Shown here in pieces: positions 41,013 to 51,022 of a stretch of DNA of 64,000 bases. Position 1 is the first letter of the stretch, and each line of letters begins with the position of its first letter. The stretch is from positions 1 to 64,000 of the forward strand of contig DESQ01000028.1 of assembly GCA_002361355.1 (NCBI GenBank), read 5' to 3'. The position numbers and the translations under genes were made by a program. The notes under the pieces were generated by a model that was given only the letters and a program-made list of their open reading frames with translations, was not told where the DNA came from and did no database searches. The DNA comes from Lachnospiraceae bacterium UBA3310 (GTDB taxonomy: Bacteria > Bacillota > Clostridia > Lachnospirales > Lachnospiraceae).

Positions 41013-41750
41013 TCACTCTTCCACCTGATACAGATATTCCCGGCCTCTTTTTCCAATCCGGCGCAGAATCCCCAGATACATAAGGAGCGGCACGGTCTCT
41101 GCCGCCAGATCCCGGCGGATTTTCGCTGCCTTCGCAAAATCCGTAACCGTAAAAGATTCCGGAACGTCAATGGGAACAAACTGCATGAAGTCTTCCGTCC
41201 GATCCACCCGGATTTCATCGAAAAGAGAAAGGGGCATCCGGTCATAGCGCGAAGATCCCCGCTTTTTATTGCGGCTCCATCCATTCAACAGCCGGTATTC
41301 ATCCATGTCGATGAGGGGAAAGGCAAAGGAGAGATTCGGATCCTTCAAAAAAGCCTTGATTTTATACAGCTCCGGAAAAGCATGGTAGGCGTTTCCGGTT
41401 ACCGGAGACTTGTGTTTTTCGGAAAGTTCCCCGCTCTCCTCATCCATCCAGATCAGCCATTTAAAGTGAGGAATCGGAAAAACTACCGTAACCGGATACA
41501 GCGGCAGAAACGCCGACAGCTTTGGCCGCAGCTTTCCAAAGTTACCGTTCTGGATTTCTGTGATATGCCCATCGTTATAAATGTCCGCGATATAGCCCTC
41601 CACAGGCACTTCATGACAGTCTTCATCCGGTTCGTAGGCGAGCTTCATCACTGCATGAACCGTTTTTTCCTGCAAAGTACCAAAGCCGTGGGGATCGTTT
41701 TGCTTTAACAGCACTTTTAGTTTTGCATTTTCAAACGCTTCTTTGTCCAT
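41013..41750 (-). CDS. Unknown protein, possible PD-(D/E)XK fold, leaderless start
   Basis: This protein of 245 residues has no family I can name. Residues ~40-80 (EVPVEGYIADIYNDGHITEIQNG) have the spacing of a PD-(D/E)XK nuclease core with E-x-Q, like the Rpn proteins in this window. ~190-245 look like a winged-helix tail (VTDFAKAAKIRRDLAAETVPLLMYLGIL). The ATG at 41750 has no Shine-Dalgarno. A TTGTTC-17-TATACT promoter ends 7 bp before it, so the message may begin at the ATG. It is divergent from the diguanylate cyclase gene. Confidence 0.7.
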   Translation of the reverse strand: MDKEAFENAKLKVLLKQNDPHGFGTLQEKTVHAVMKLAYEPDEDCHEVPVEGYIADIYNDGHITEIQNGNFGKLRPKLSAFLPLYPVTVVFPIPHFKWLIWMDEESGELSEKHKSPVTGNAYHAFPELYKIKAFLKDPNLSFAFPLIDMDEYRLLNGWSRNKKRGSSRYDRMPLSLFDEIRVDRTEDFMQFVPIDVPESFTVTDFAKAAKIRRDLAAETVPLLMYLGILRRIGKRGREYLYQVEE

Positions 41751-41757
41751 AGCAAAC

Positions 41758-41786
41758 AGTATACCAGATATTGTGTGATCGAACAA
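41758..41786 (-). promoter_or_regulatory. Promoter placing the transcript start at the ATG
   Basis: TTGTTC (41781-41786) and TATACT (41758-41763) on the minus strand are 17 bp apart. The start codon begins 7 bp past the -10. Confidence 0.65.
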
Positions 41787-41813
41787 GTGTTTTCACAAAA
41801 TACGACATAGCGA

Positions 41814-41842
41814 TTTACAAATATTCTTTTTAGTAGTATAAT
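41814..41842 (+). promoter_or_regulatory. Promoter of the diguanylate cyclase gene
   Basis: TTTACA (41814-41819) and TATAAT (41837-41842) are separated by 17 bp, 48 bp before the chosen ATG. Confidence 0.7.
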
Positions 41843-41889
41843 AAAGTAGATAAATTTTGTATAAAATTTTTGACAAAGATCGGAATATT

Positions 41890-43011
41890 ATGAAAAACCG
41901 GAAACAGTGGAAAACCCGCCTGAAAAAGGGATTCAACAACATAAAAAAGGTTCTGAGCGGCAAGATGCAGATTACGAACCGCCTGAAATTCCATGCCCTG
42001 ATTGGCTCCATTGCGTCTGTGCATGTGTTTTTGCTTGTCGTTTTCTTTATTTTTCGGATCATGCCTCTGTTTTATTTTAATATTTTCAGCGTCCTCACCT
42101 ATACGTTCTGTTTCTGGCTGATGTGGGGTGAACGCGAGCACTATCTGGCGATCTATTTTATCACCTATATGGAGGTTCTTTTACATTCCTTTGCGGCCTC
42201 GATCTGCCTTGGCTGGCAATTCGGATTTGCCCAGTACATTATCGCCATTATACCGGTCGGTTTTTATATCTGTTATACGCTGGAGATCAAAAGACACAAA
42301 TTTACCATCGCTACGATCTCCGCTATTTTTGCTGCGGGTGCCTTTCTTGCCTGCAAGTTTATCTCCTTCTTCGGCGAACCTGTCGTCATTTTGGACAACA
42401 TTGTTCTTGAGCTTGCACTCTATGTATTTAACTCGTTTTGCGCCTTTGCTTTTTTGATTATCTTTTCGCTGGTTTTCATTTTTGAGATCAGACTTTCCAG
42501 CAATCAGCTCAAACACCAGAATGCGATTCTGGATAAACTTGCCAGTACAGATCCGCTGACAGGACTCTACAACCGCAGAAGCATGGATATTTTTCTTTCT
42601 CAGGCGGTGGAGACCGATTCCAATTTTGCTTTGATTATGTGTGATATTGATGATTTTAAGAAAGTAAATGACACTTACGGACATGATTTCGGAGATGTGG
42701 TTTTAAAAGGAGTCGCGGGCATCACCACCGATCAGGTGAAGGGACAGGGATATGTATGCCGTTGGGGCGGGGAAGAAATTTTAATTTTGCTCAACAATGC
42801 TTCGGAGGAAAGCTCCTTCCGCGTTGCGGAAAACATTCGCAGGAATGTGGCGAACCGTGTGTTTGATTTGAATGAAAAGTGGATTCACTGTTCTCTCACG
42901 CTTGGCATCGCGCTCCATAATAATAACGAGGCTGTGGAGGACACGATTACCCGTGCCGACTACAACCTCTACTGTGGTAAAAGAAATGGCAAGAATGCCG
43001 TTGTATTATAA
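41890..43011 (+). CDS. Membrane diguanylate cyclase (GGDEF)
   Basis: This 373-residue protein has about six transmembrane helices (residues ~35-205) followed by a GGDEF domain. It shows DPLTGLYNRRSMD, CDIDDFKKVNDTYGHDFGD and the active-site motif as GGEEI. An RxxD inhibitory site is not seen at the usual position. It makes c-di-GMP in response to an unknown membrane signal. The ATG at 41890 is chosen (weak CGGA site); a TTG at 41857 would add 11 residues. The chemotaxis receptor at 57628 has a leader that might sense c-di-GMP. Confidence 0.88.
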   Translation: MKNRKQWKTRLKKGFNNIKKVLSGKMQITNRLKFHALIGSIASVHVFLLVVFFIFRIMPLFYFNIFSVLTYTFCFWLMWGEREHYLAIYFITYMEVLLHSFAASICLGWQFGFAQYIIAIIPVGFYICYTLEIKRHKFTIATISAIFAAGAFLACKFISFFGEPVVILDNIVLELALYVFNSFCAFAFLIIFSLVFIFEIRLSSNQLKHQNAILDKLASTDPLTGLYNRRSMDIFLSQAVETDSNFALIMCDIDDFKKVNDTYGHDFGDVVLKGVAGITTDQVKGQGYVCRWGGEEILILLNNASEESSFRVAENIRRNVANRVFDLNEKWIHCSLTLGIALHNNNEAVEDTITRADYNLYCGKRNGKNAVVL

Positions 43012-43015
43012 TCGG

Positions 43016-43057
43016 CTGAGCATAAAGCGCTCAGTCCAGAGAATGCTCCGCATTCTC
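43016..43057. terminator. Tandem hairpins between convergent genes
   Basis: CTGAGC/GCTCAG (43016-43034) and GAGAATGC/GCATTCTC (43039-43057) follow the GGDEF stop and face the convergent gene at 43074. T-runs are poor on both strands, so termination is probable but not certain. Confidence 0.55.
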
Positions 43058-43073
43058 CGTCATTTCTTCCATA

Positions 43074-43820
43074 TCACAACTTCCGCACATTGCGGTCTCC
43101 ATGTAAAATCCGCTCCCTGTCAGAGGCGTTTAACTGCGTCAGTTTTCCGCTCTTGTCATAGTAAGTTAAAAGCGTAGAATTTTTGGCAACCGATCGTTTG
43201 CCGTCATCCGTAAGCAGACTGATTACCTGCTCCAGATTTCCGGAGCGAAGCTGTTTGCGGATTTTTTCATCCCTCTCAGCTTCCCGTATCTTGAAATCCA
43301 CTTCCTGTACATCGCTGGTCGTAATGTCGGCGTTCCCAGCAGTCTCCGGCGTAACGCTGTCCGGCTTCCACGCAATGCCTTTAAGCCTGTAATACTCCTG
43401 CGTGTAACGCTCCGCTTCCTCCGGCGTCACATCCTCGGAAATAACCGTCTCCTCCGGCGATTCATTCCAAATCCGATAGAGAAAATCTTTCACCGATTGT
43501 AGCAGACTCTTTAAAAACGCAAACATGGAGCCTGACTGTCCATGTTTTTCTCCGGCTTTTTGAGCCATTTCCTTTTCCTGCCCGCGCTCATTCACGCTCA
43601 TGCCGGACAGTTCCAGTCTGACGCCCTGCTTTTTCATATCGACGCCGGGTTTCTCATGAAGTTTTTTATCCTCGCCTTTTTCCGCTTTCTTATCCGGAAC
43701 AGCCTGTTCTTTCTGCCGGTCAAGACTGAATTTTTCCTGACTTTCGGTATTCTTGGCAGGCGTTAATTGACTACTGTAGTCATAGGCGGGATTGTCGCCG
43801 TCGCCGACTCTGTAAATCAT
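43074..43820 (-). CDS. Hypothetical protein with charged linker
   Basis: This 248-residue protein has no recognised family. Residues 1-~95 are lysine/glutamate-rich and probably disordered. ~100-118 form an amphipathic helix (MFAFLKSLLQSVKDFLYRIW). The C-terminal ~90 residues look folded (KIREAERDEKIRKQLRSGNLEQVISLLTDDGKRSVAKNSTLLTYYDKSGK by position 180-230) and seem conserved in Lachnospiraceae. It lies 12 bp downstream of leuD and could be in the same transcript. Confidence 0.7.
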   Translation of the reverse strand: MIYRVGDGDNPAYDYSSQLTPAKNTESQEKFSLDRQKEQAVPDKKAEKGEDKKLHEKPGVDMKKQGVRLELSGMSVNERGQEKEMAQKAGEKHGQSGSMFAFLKSLLQSVKDFLYRIWNESPEETVISEDVTPEEAERYTQEYYRLKGIAWKPDSVTPETAGNADITTSDVQEVDFKIREAERDEKIRKQLRSGNLEQVISLLTDDGKRSVAKNSTLLTYYDKSGKLTQLNASDRERILHGDRNVRKL

Positions 43821-43832
43821 ACTACCACCCTG

Positions 43833-44321
43833 TTATTTTTGATTGATGTAATTAACCAAACCTTCCGCATCAATAATTTTCTGCATGAACTCCGGGAATG
43901 CCTGACCCTGATAGGTCGTGCCCCTGGTGACATCTGTAATCACGCCGGAATCGAAATCCACTTCCACGGTATCTCCCGCCTGAATCGCTGCGGCCGCTTC
44001 CGGGCACTCCACGATGGGAAGACCGATATTGATCGCGTTGCGGTAAAAGATTCTGGCAAAAGTCTCTGCGATCACACAGCTTACGCCCGCCGCCTTGATG
44101 GCGAGAGGTGCGTGCTCTCTGGAAGAACCGCAGCCAAAGTTCTTTGTTGCCACGATAATATCGCCCTTCTGCACCTTATCAATAAACGTTTTATCTATAT
44201 CCTCCATGCAGTGCTGCGCCAGTTCCGCAGGATCGGAAGAATTGAGATAGCGCGCAGGGATAATCACATCCGTATCTACATTGTCACCGTATTTAAAAAC
44301 CGTTCCTTTTGCTGATTGCAT
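43833..44321 (-). CDS. leuD: 3-isopropylmalate dehydratase small subunit
   Basis: This 162-residue LeuD (swivel domain) has GDNVDTDVIIPARYL and the conserved NFGCGSSREHAPLAIK. It isomerises 2- to 3-isopropylmalate with LeuC. The ATG at 44321 has GGAAGGA ~9 nt upstream; the open frame extending to 44567 is within the end of leuC and is not used. leuA and leuB are not in the window. Confidence 0.94.
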   Translation of the reverse strand: MQSAKGTVFKYGDNVDTDVIIPARYLNSSDPAELAQHCMEDIDKTFIDKVQKGDIIVATKNFGCGSSREHAPLAIKAAGVSCVIAETFARIFYRNAINIGLPIVECPEAAAAIQAGDTVEVDFDSGVITDVTRGTTYQGQAFPEFMQKIIDAEGLVNYINQK

Positions 44322-44383
44322 ATTTATCATTCCTTCCCTTTCCATTATGTCGTTTACAGTGCCACTCAAAAACCCTCGATCCA

Positions 44384-45655
44384 TTACTTTCGCGCAAGCT
44401 GGCAGGGGCAGGAAATCTTCCCTGTCACCGCGCTTGCCGCCGCCACAGCAGGGCTTGCCAGATAAATTTCCGAATTTACATGTCCCATCCGCCCCACAAA
44501 ATTGCGGTTTGTGGTGGATACACAGCGCTCTCCCTCCGCGAGAATGCCCATATAACCGCCAAGACAAGGCCCGCAGGTCGGCGTGCTCACAATCGCGCCG
44601 GCTTCAATAAAGGTTTTGAGAAGCCCTTCTTCCATGGCCTGTAGGTAGATCGCCTGTGTGGCGGGAATGACGATACAGCGCATACCATCCGCCACATGCC
44701 TTCCTTTTAATACCTTTGCTGCGATCCGCAGATCGTCCAGCCTTCCGTTGGTGCAGGAACCGATCACCACCTGGTCAATGGCAATGTCTTCTTTTATCTC
44801 ATCAATGGTCTTCGTGTTCTCCGGCAGATGCGGAAAAGCGACCGTAGGCCGGAGCGCCGAGAGATCAATCGTGTACTCCTCGTCGTACACCGCGTCCGCA
44901 TCCGCCTCATATATGGTATAAGTTCTCTTGGAATGTTCCTTCATGTAAGCAACTGCAAGCTCGTCCACCGGGAAAATGCCGTTCTTGCCGCCTGCCTCAA
45001 TTGCCATATTGGCGATGGTGAAACGGTCGTCCATGGACAGGTTTTTAATACCGTCCCCCACAAATTCCATGGATTTATAGAGCGCGCCGTCCACACCGAT
45101 CATGCCGATGATGTGCAGAATCACATCCTTGCCGCTGACCCACTCAGCAGGCTTGCCCGTCAGGTTGAACCTGATGGCGGAAGGCACTTTAAACCATGCT
45201 TTTCCCGTTGCCATACCTGCCGCCATATCCGTGCTGCCAACGCCCGTGGAGAAAGCGCCAAGCGCACCGTAAGTACAGGTGTGGGAGTCTGCGCCGATAA
45301 TGACATCGCCCGCCACCGTCAAGCCCTGCTCCGGCAGAAGGGCGTGCTCGATTCCCATCTGTCCCACCTCGAAATAGTTGGTGATCTCATTTCTCCTTGC
45401 AAATTCGCGGACACATTTGCAGTGCTCCGCAGACTTGATATCCTTATTAGGGACAAAATGATCCGGCACCAGGGCGATCTTGTCCTTATCAAACACGCCG
45501 TCCACCTTCATTTTTTCCATCTCATGAATCGCCACGGGGCTTGTGATATCATTGCCGAGCACCAGATCCAGATCGGCCTCTATGAGCTGTCCTGCCTCCA
45601 CCTTATCCAAACCGGCATGCGCCGCCAGAATTTTCTGCGTCATTGTCATTCCCAT
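44384..45655 (-). CDS. leuC: 3-isopropylmalate dehydratase large subunit
   Basis: This 423-residue aconitase-family protein has the HACN-class 4Fe-4S ligands at VIGSCTNGRLDDLRIAA and TPTCGPCLGGYMG, and DSHTCTYGALGAF in the substrate region. It is of the clostridial/archaeal type (shorter than the enteric 466-aa form). GAGGAGG precedes the ATG. It has its own promoter and a structured leader. Confidence 0.95.
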   Translation of the reverse strand: MGMTMTQKILAAHAGLDKVEAGQLIEADLDLVLGNDITSPVAIHEMEKMKVDGVFDKDKIALVPDHFVPNKDIKSAEHCKCVREFARRNEITNYFEVGQMGIEHALLPEQGLTVAGDVIIGADSHTCTYGALGAFSTGVGSTDMAAGMATGKAWFKVPSAIRFNLTGKPAEWVSGKDVILHIIGMIGVDGALYKSMEFVGDGIKNLSMDDRFTIANMAIEAGGKNGIFPVDELAVAYMKEHSKRTYTIYEADADAVYDEEYTIDLSALRPTVAFPHLPENTKTIDEIKEDIAIDQVVIGSCTNGRLDDLRIAAKVLKGRHVADGMRCIVIPATQAIYLQAMEEGLLKTFIEAGAIVSTPTCGPCLGGYMGILAEGERCVSTTNRNFVGRMGHVNSEIYLASPAVAAASAVTGKISCPCQLARK

Positions 45656-45683
45656 ATTGGTGTTTCCTCCTCAGTTTTAAGTA

Positions 45684-45768
45684 AACTCGCAAACTCGCGC
45701 TTTCAGCAGTGCACACTCTTTGCTTATCCCCTGTCCACGCACTGCTCATTGCCATCGCGTACATTATA
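45684..45768 (-). promoter_or_regulatory. leuC promoter and structured leader
   Basis: A TATAAT box lies at 45763-45768 on the minus strand, just after the SGNH gene, with a weak TTCGCG -35. The leader has an AGCAGTGC/GCACTGCT stem (45739-45746 with 45705-45712), then the 18-bp motif shared with the yhbY leader (45685-45702). No T-box motif was seen. Confidence 0.45.
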
Positions 45769-45780
45769 TCATAATTCAGG

Positions 45781-46575
45781 TTATCGCGAAAGCCCTCCCA
45801 AAATAATCCCGGCATAGGCGTCACGCCCTGCGGCATTTAGGTGAATGCCGTCCGAGCAGAGCCATTCCGCGTGCCCGGAAGCCGCCTGAGCCCAGTCGAT
45901 GATATGAACGTTCTCATTCGTTTCGGCGAGCTGACGGATGGTCGCATTGGAATCTTCCTGCCAGCGAAGATCCCTTCCGTAAGCGGTGACCCAATAAATT
46001 GTCCTGCCGCTCCCTAACCGGTCGATCAGCTCCTGCCCCTTCGCCACGCTGAACGGACCGTTTGTCCCAAGTGCAATGACGACCGTCTGCCTTAATGCAT
46101 TCTGCTGTTCCAGGGTATCAAGGACACTGTCAGCCTGAATCACCTGTCTGGATACTTTCGCATCAATCACGCAATCCGGCAGCATTCCCAGAATCGACGG
46201 GGAGGCTCCCAGCATGACAGAATCGCCCACCATGGTAACCGACAGGGGTTCTGTTACGTTCTCTGTCTCTTCTGCCTGTACCTGTGCTTCTTCTGCCACG
46301 TTCTCTGTCGGCGTCTGCACATCTTCCGCCGTGCCCTCCGTCTGCGCCGGTGCCTCTTCCACGACACTCTCTTCCGGTGTCGGCGAAACCTCTTCCGGTT
46401 GGATTTCCGGCTGTGCTTCTTCCGTTATGTTCTCCGTCTGTGCCGGCGCCTCGCAAACTGCCTGTACATCCATAAGTGTAGCGCGGCTGCATAATAAAAG
46501 CGCCGGTATCATGATGACACGTAAAGCTAAAACTACTTTTTCTACTGCATGTTTCGAAGTTTCTTTTCTGTTCAC
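45781..46575 (-). CDS. Secreted SGNH-hydrolase-like protein
   Basis: This 264-residue protein has a signal or anchor segment (~14-33), a Glu/Pro/Thr-rich low-complexity linker with degenerate repeats (~40-108, APAQTE, PTEENV-type), then an SGNH domain (~110-262). The domain has GDSVMLGAS (catalytic Ser), GTNGPF (Asn) and DGIHLNAAG (Asp-His dyad). This resembles the C-terminal domain of OatA-type acyltransferases without the membrane acyltransferase part, so it may act on cell-wall acetyl groups. The start is GTG with GAGGGAAA upstream. Expression may be linked to the two-component system upstream. Confidence 0.82.
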   Translation of the reverse strand: MNRKETSKHAVEKVVLALRVIMIPALLLCSRATLMDVQAVCEAPAQTENITEEAQPEIQPEEVSPTPEESVVEEAPAQTEGTAEDVQTPTENVAEEAQVQAEETENVTEPLSVTMVGDSVMLGASPSILGMLPDCVIDAKVSRQVIQADSVLDTLEQQNALRQTVVIALGTNGPFSVAKGQELIDRLGSGRTIYWVTAYGRDLRWQEDSNATIRQLAETNENVHIIDWAQAASGHAEWLCSDGIHLNAAGRDAYAGIILGGLSR

Positions 46576-46737
46576 ACTTTCCCTCTTTTCTGTGCAAAAA
46601 ACAATTTTCCGTTCACACAGTCATTCATCGGAACAACGGTGCAGAATATTTTGCACCATACAGTATATTCCAAACATGCATTATAATATGTCTTTTTCTA
46701 AAATTCAATCTTTTTCCTATAAAATAAAAGGAAGCAG

Positions 46738-49068
46738 TTACTCAAAACGAAGAATGACTTTAAACAAATCCCCGTCCACCGAAATTTCCATCCTGCCGCC
46801 CTGCAGTTCCACAAAGCTTCTGGCGATGGCCAGTCCCAGCCCGCTTCCCTCGGTGCTCCTTGCGCTGTCGCCACGGACGAAACGGTCTGTCAGGCTCTCC
46901 GGCGGCACATTCAGTTCCAAACCGGAGATATTTTTCAACTCAACAGCCACCTCGTCCCCCTGCTCCGTCATGGTCACATAGACACGCGTGTGCGGCATGG
47001 CGTACTTGATGATATTACTGTAGAGATTGTCAAAGACCCTGCTGGTCTTTTCCCCGTCCAGCATGAGGAACAGCTTTTTTTCCGGAATCGCGAAGCGGAA
47101 AACCAGATCCGCCTCTTTGGCCTTATCCTCGTACTCCAGATACACCTGCCTCACCAGGTTGCAGATATCTACCTTTTCTGTGTGAAAAGTCACATTACCG
47201 CTGCTTGCCTTGCTCACCTCAAAGAGATCTTCGATCAGCGCTTTCAGGCGAAGGGATTTTCGTTCCAACACTGCCAGATATTCCTTCCGCTGCTGTTGTG
47301 TCACGCCCTCCTCCTGCAAAAGGTCAATATAAGTAATGATCGCCGTGAGGGGTGTCTTCAGATCGTGGGAGACGTTGGTGATTAACTCCGTGCGCATCCG
47401 CTGGCTCTTGACCTCCTCCTCCACCGCCCTGGAGAAGCCGGTCTGAATCTCTGAAAGTTCCTCTTGGAAGGACGTAAACATCCCCCAGTCTCCCGTAAAC
47501 GCTGTCTGTAGATTGCCGTCCGAAAGGGAACGGGTGGCATCCAGCAGAAGGGCGTACTTTTCCTGCACAATATGGATGCGTTTTCTCAGGAAAAAGTAGA
47601 GCCAAATTGAGTATAGCGCCAGCGGAAAAAGCGCCAGAATCCAAAATACACTGATCAAAACCAGAATCAGATAATTGACCGCAAGCAGTTTCAAAAGCGG
47701 CATGTTCATATCCTGCTCCAGATCCATATGCTCAAAATCCCGGTTTATTTTTGCCCTTTTCCTGCGGAAAAAAAGACGTATATACCGAAACAGCCGGTAG
47801 CAAAGACACCTTCTCTTAAAATAGGTTCTTATGCCCGTCACATATGCCTGCCCGAGAATTGTCACAAGGAAAAACCACAGGGAAAAGACCAACATCAAAA
47901 GAAGAAAATTTCCCGCCGTAACGATTCCCTGTGCCTCCGCCCCGGAGAGTCCGGGCAAAACGGAGCGCAACATGTATGCGAAACTATAATCCCACCGGTC
48001 TGATATGCTGTACATGACAAGGCTTGCGGACAATGCGCCAAACACGCCGAAACCGCAGAAAAGCAGTACGGCAATCGTCTCTATATGGAGCGGCAGGGAA
48101 AGCTGCTCATGCAGATGATAATTTTTCCAAAAAGGCAGAATCAGCGCTGCCATTCCGAGCACCAGAAGAATGGCGCGAAAAAGCTCCTGCACGCCGATGT
48201 TATCATAATTTCCCACAGACTGCATGGAGAGAAAAACGCGGGAGGAGGCTTTCACTTCCGCAAGCTGTTCCCCTGTCAAAGCATAGCAGATCGTACAATT
48301 GCGGGGGGTATTTGCCACAGTAAGGCGCATCTGTTCCACATCGTAACCGCCGCTGCTATAATAAATATCATCCTCCCAATCCACATCTGCGTAAGCGCTG
48401 TAGGACAAATTTTCATAAAGGCTCCGCTCCAGGTAGCGGCTTCTCATCACGTTTTGTACTTTCGTGATCAGCGCATCCACATTCTCGCCCTTCGCCCACA
48501 CATGGGCAAGCCTTCCCTCCTCGTCAAAGTTGAGTTTAATATAGTAAGGATAATATGTCTTTAGTTCGCTGTCCACCTCTTTTGTGCCAAGCTGCAACAG
48601 ATCACGTTCGGTATTGGCAACAAACTTTTCGCTTTCGTGATCCACAATCTCGTAATCCAACTGTGCGGCAAGACCGGTTTCAAAAGACGCGTGCCAATCA
48701 TCCATCAGACTGTCCAGATACTCTCCCGCATAAGTAAGGGGCGTATCTTTTTCAAAATCATAGTACTCGTCAAAATTTTCCGCTGGTTTTTCCTCCGCCG
48801 TCAGATAGACATCGCGATAGTAAATCGTTTTTCCGGCAGCGCTCTCCCTCACCTGCTTGTAGAGCACCATGTTTGCCTGATAGATTTCATGGGTAAACTC
48901 GCTGCCAGACAAAATATCCGGATCATCAACGCTCACCCGCGCCTTAAAATTCGGATACTGCGACAGAAAGGTCACAGAAGCCGCAAAAATTAAGGCAAAT
49001 GCCGCAAAATAGCCAGGCGCCATTCTTCTTTTGCCTTTTACGTCACTGCTTTTCGATTTTATACCCAA
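46738..49068 (-). CDS. Multi-pass sensor histidine kinase
   Basis: This 776-residue kinase has an N-terminal transmembrane helix (~18-36), a large extracytoplasmic region (~37-280), then about four to five helices up to ~480. A HisKA domain follows (phospho-acceptor in NVSHDLKTPLTAI) and a HATPase domain (N box NLYSNIIKYA, G box GSGLGLAIARSF). It resembles VanS/DltS-type kinases in the catalytic part. The signal is unknown. It overlaps the response regulator gene by 26 bp. Confidence 0.92.
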   Translation of the reverse strand: MGIKSKSSDVKGKRRMAPGYFAAFALIFAASVTFLSQYPNFKARVSVDDPDILSGSEFTHEIYQANMVLYKQVRESAAGKTIYYRDVYLTAEEKPAENFDEYYDFEKDTPLTYAGEYLDSLMDDWHASFETGLAAQLDYEIVDHESEKFVANTERDLLQLGTKEVDSELKTYYPYYIKLNFDEEGRLAHVWAKGENVDALITKVQNVMRSRYLERSLYENLSYSAYADVDWEDDIYYSSGGYDVEQMRLTVANTPRNCTICYALTGEQLAEVKASSRVFLSMQSVGNYDNIGVQELFRAILLVLGMAALILPFWKNYHLHEQLSLPLHIETIAVLLFCGFGVFGALSASLVMYSISDRWDYSFAYMLRSVLPGLSGAEAQGIVTAGNFLLLMLVFSLWFFLVTILGQAYVTGIRTYFKRRCLCYRLFRYIRLFFRRKRAKINRDFEHMDLEQDMNMPLLKLLAVNYLILVLISVFWILALFPLALYSIWLYFFLRKRIHIVQEKYALLLDATRSLSDGNLQTAFTGDWGMFTSFQEELSEIQTGFSRAVEEEVKSQRMRTELITNVSHDLKTPLTAIITYIDLLQEEGVTQQQRKEYLAVLERKSLRLKALIEDLFEVSKASSGNVTFHTEKVDICNLVRQVYLEYEDKAKEADLVFRFAIPEKKLFLMLDGEKTSRVFDNLYSNIIKYAMPHTRVYVTMTEQGDEVAVELKNISGLELNVPPESLTDRFVRGDSARSTEGSGLGLAIARSFVELQGGRMEISVDGDLFKVILRFE

Positions 49069-49765
49069 CGCCCCACACCACCTTCAAATATTTTGGCTCC
49101 CGCGGATTGATCTCAATCTTTTCCCGGATTTTTCTGACATGTACCATAATAGTATCTGTGTTGATCGCCTGCTCGTTCCAGACCCTCTCGTAAATCTCCT
49201 CCGCCGAGAACACCCGTCCCGGACTCTTAATCAGAAGCAGGAGGATTTTAAACTCCGTCGGCGTGAGTTTCACGGGATTTCCGTCCAGAAACACCTCCAC
49301 CGTATCCTCATGCACCTCCAGACCGCCGGCTGTGTAGACTTTCTCCTTCTCCGTATCCCTGCTCTGGCCGTCCCTTATCTCCAGATAACGTCCGTAACGC
49401 CTCAGATGGGAGTTGACTCTGGCGAGAAGTTCCATGGTTGTGAAAGGCTTCGTCACATAGTCGTCCGCGCCCATATTGAGCCCCATAATCTTGTCCACTT
49501 CCTCGGATTTGGCGGAGAGCATAATCACCGGAAATTCATAGTTTAACTCCCGCATCCGCATCACCATGCTGATCCCGTCCATTCTCGGCATCATCACATC
49601 CACAATGGCAAGATGGATGGTCTCTTTTTTCATGACGGCAAGCCCCTCTATCCCGTCGGCGGCCTGAAAAACCGTGTAGCCCTGATTTTTCAGATAGATT
49701 TCTATACCCTCCCTGATATCCTTGTCATCCTCAACAATCAGAATATGATATGTCTCTTTTTCCAT
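49043..49765 (-). CDS. OmpR-family response regulator
   Basis: This 240-residue protein has a receiver domain (acidic pocket IVEDDKD, phospho-acceptor in AIVDVMMPRMDG, Lys in VTKPFTTMELLARV) and a C-terminal winged helix (VKLTPTEFKILLLL...VHVRKIREKIEINPREPKYLKVVWGVGYKI by position 155-237). It is the partner of the overlapping kinase. Two TCTTAA motifs 23 bp apart upstream (49816-49821, 49839-49844) could be an autoregulatory binding site. Confidence 0.92.
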   Translation of the reverse strand: MEKETYHILIVEDDKDIREGIEIYLKNQGYTVFQAADGIEGLAVMKKETIHLAIVDVMMPRMDGISMVMRMRELNYEFPVIMLSAKSEEVDKIMGLNMGADDYVTKPFTTMELLARVNSHLRRYGRYLEIRDGQSRDTEKEKVYTAGGLEVHEDTVEVFLDGNPVKLTPTEFKILLLLIKSPGRVFSAEEIYERVWNEQAINTDTIMVHVRKIREKIEINPREPKYLKVVWGVGYKIEKQ

Positions 49766-49852
49766 TTTGAAGTCCCCTCATAAATTTATTGCACTGCTCT
49801 ATCATAACCGAACAATCTTAACAGAAACCGCAATCAGTTCTTAATAATTTCT

Positions 49853-49888
49853 AAAAAAGGCATCCCACCGATCTCTCGGCAGAATGCC
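49853..49888 (-). terminator. Terminator of the ilv operon
   Basis: GGCAT/ATGCC and CCGA/TCGG form an imperfect stem downstream of ilvC, followed by a run of six T on the minus strand. Confidence 0.75.
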
Positions 49889-49928
49889 CTTTTATATGCT
49901 TATTTCAAATGATCTGACCTATCGGTTA

Positions 49929-50945
<1,017 letters not shown>

Positions 50946-51022
50946 TTTTCATTTCCTCCATCTAAAAATTGATTTGTAAACAACTTGTACTATATAACTG
51001 AAAGGGTTTCCCCTTGAGCTAA

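Noticed and set aside
44828..45817. 329-codon open frame on the plus strand
   Set aside because: It is the reverse of leuC; leuC has intact cluster ligands and a proper start.
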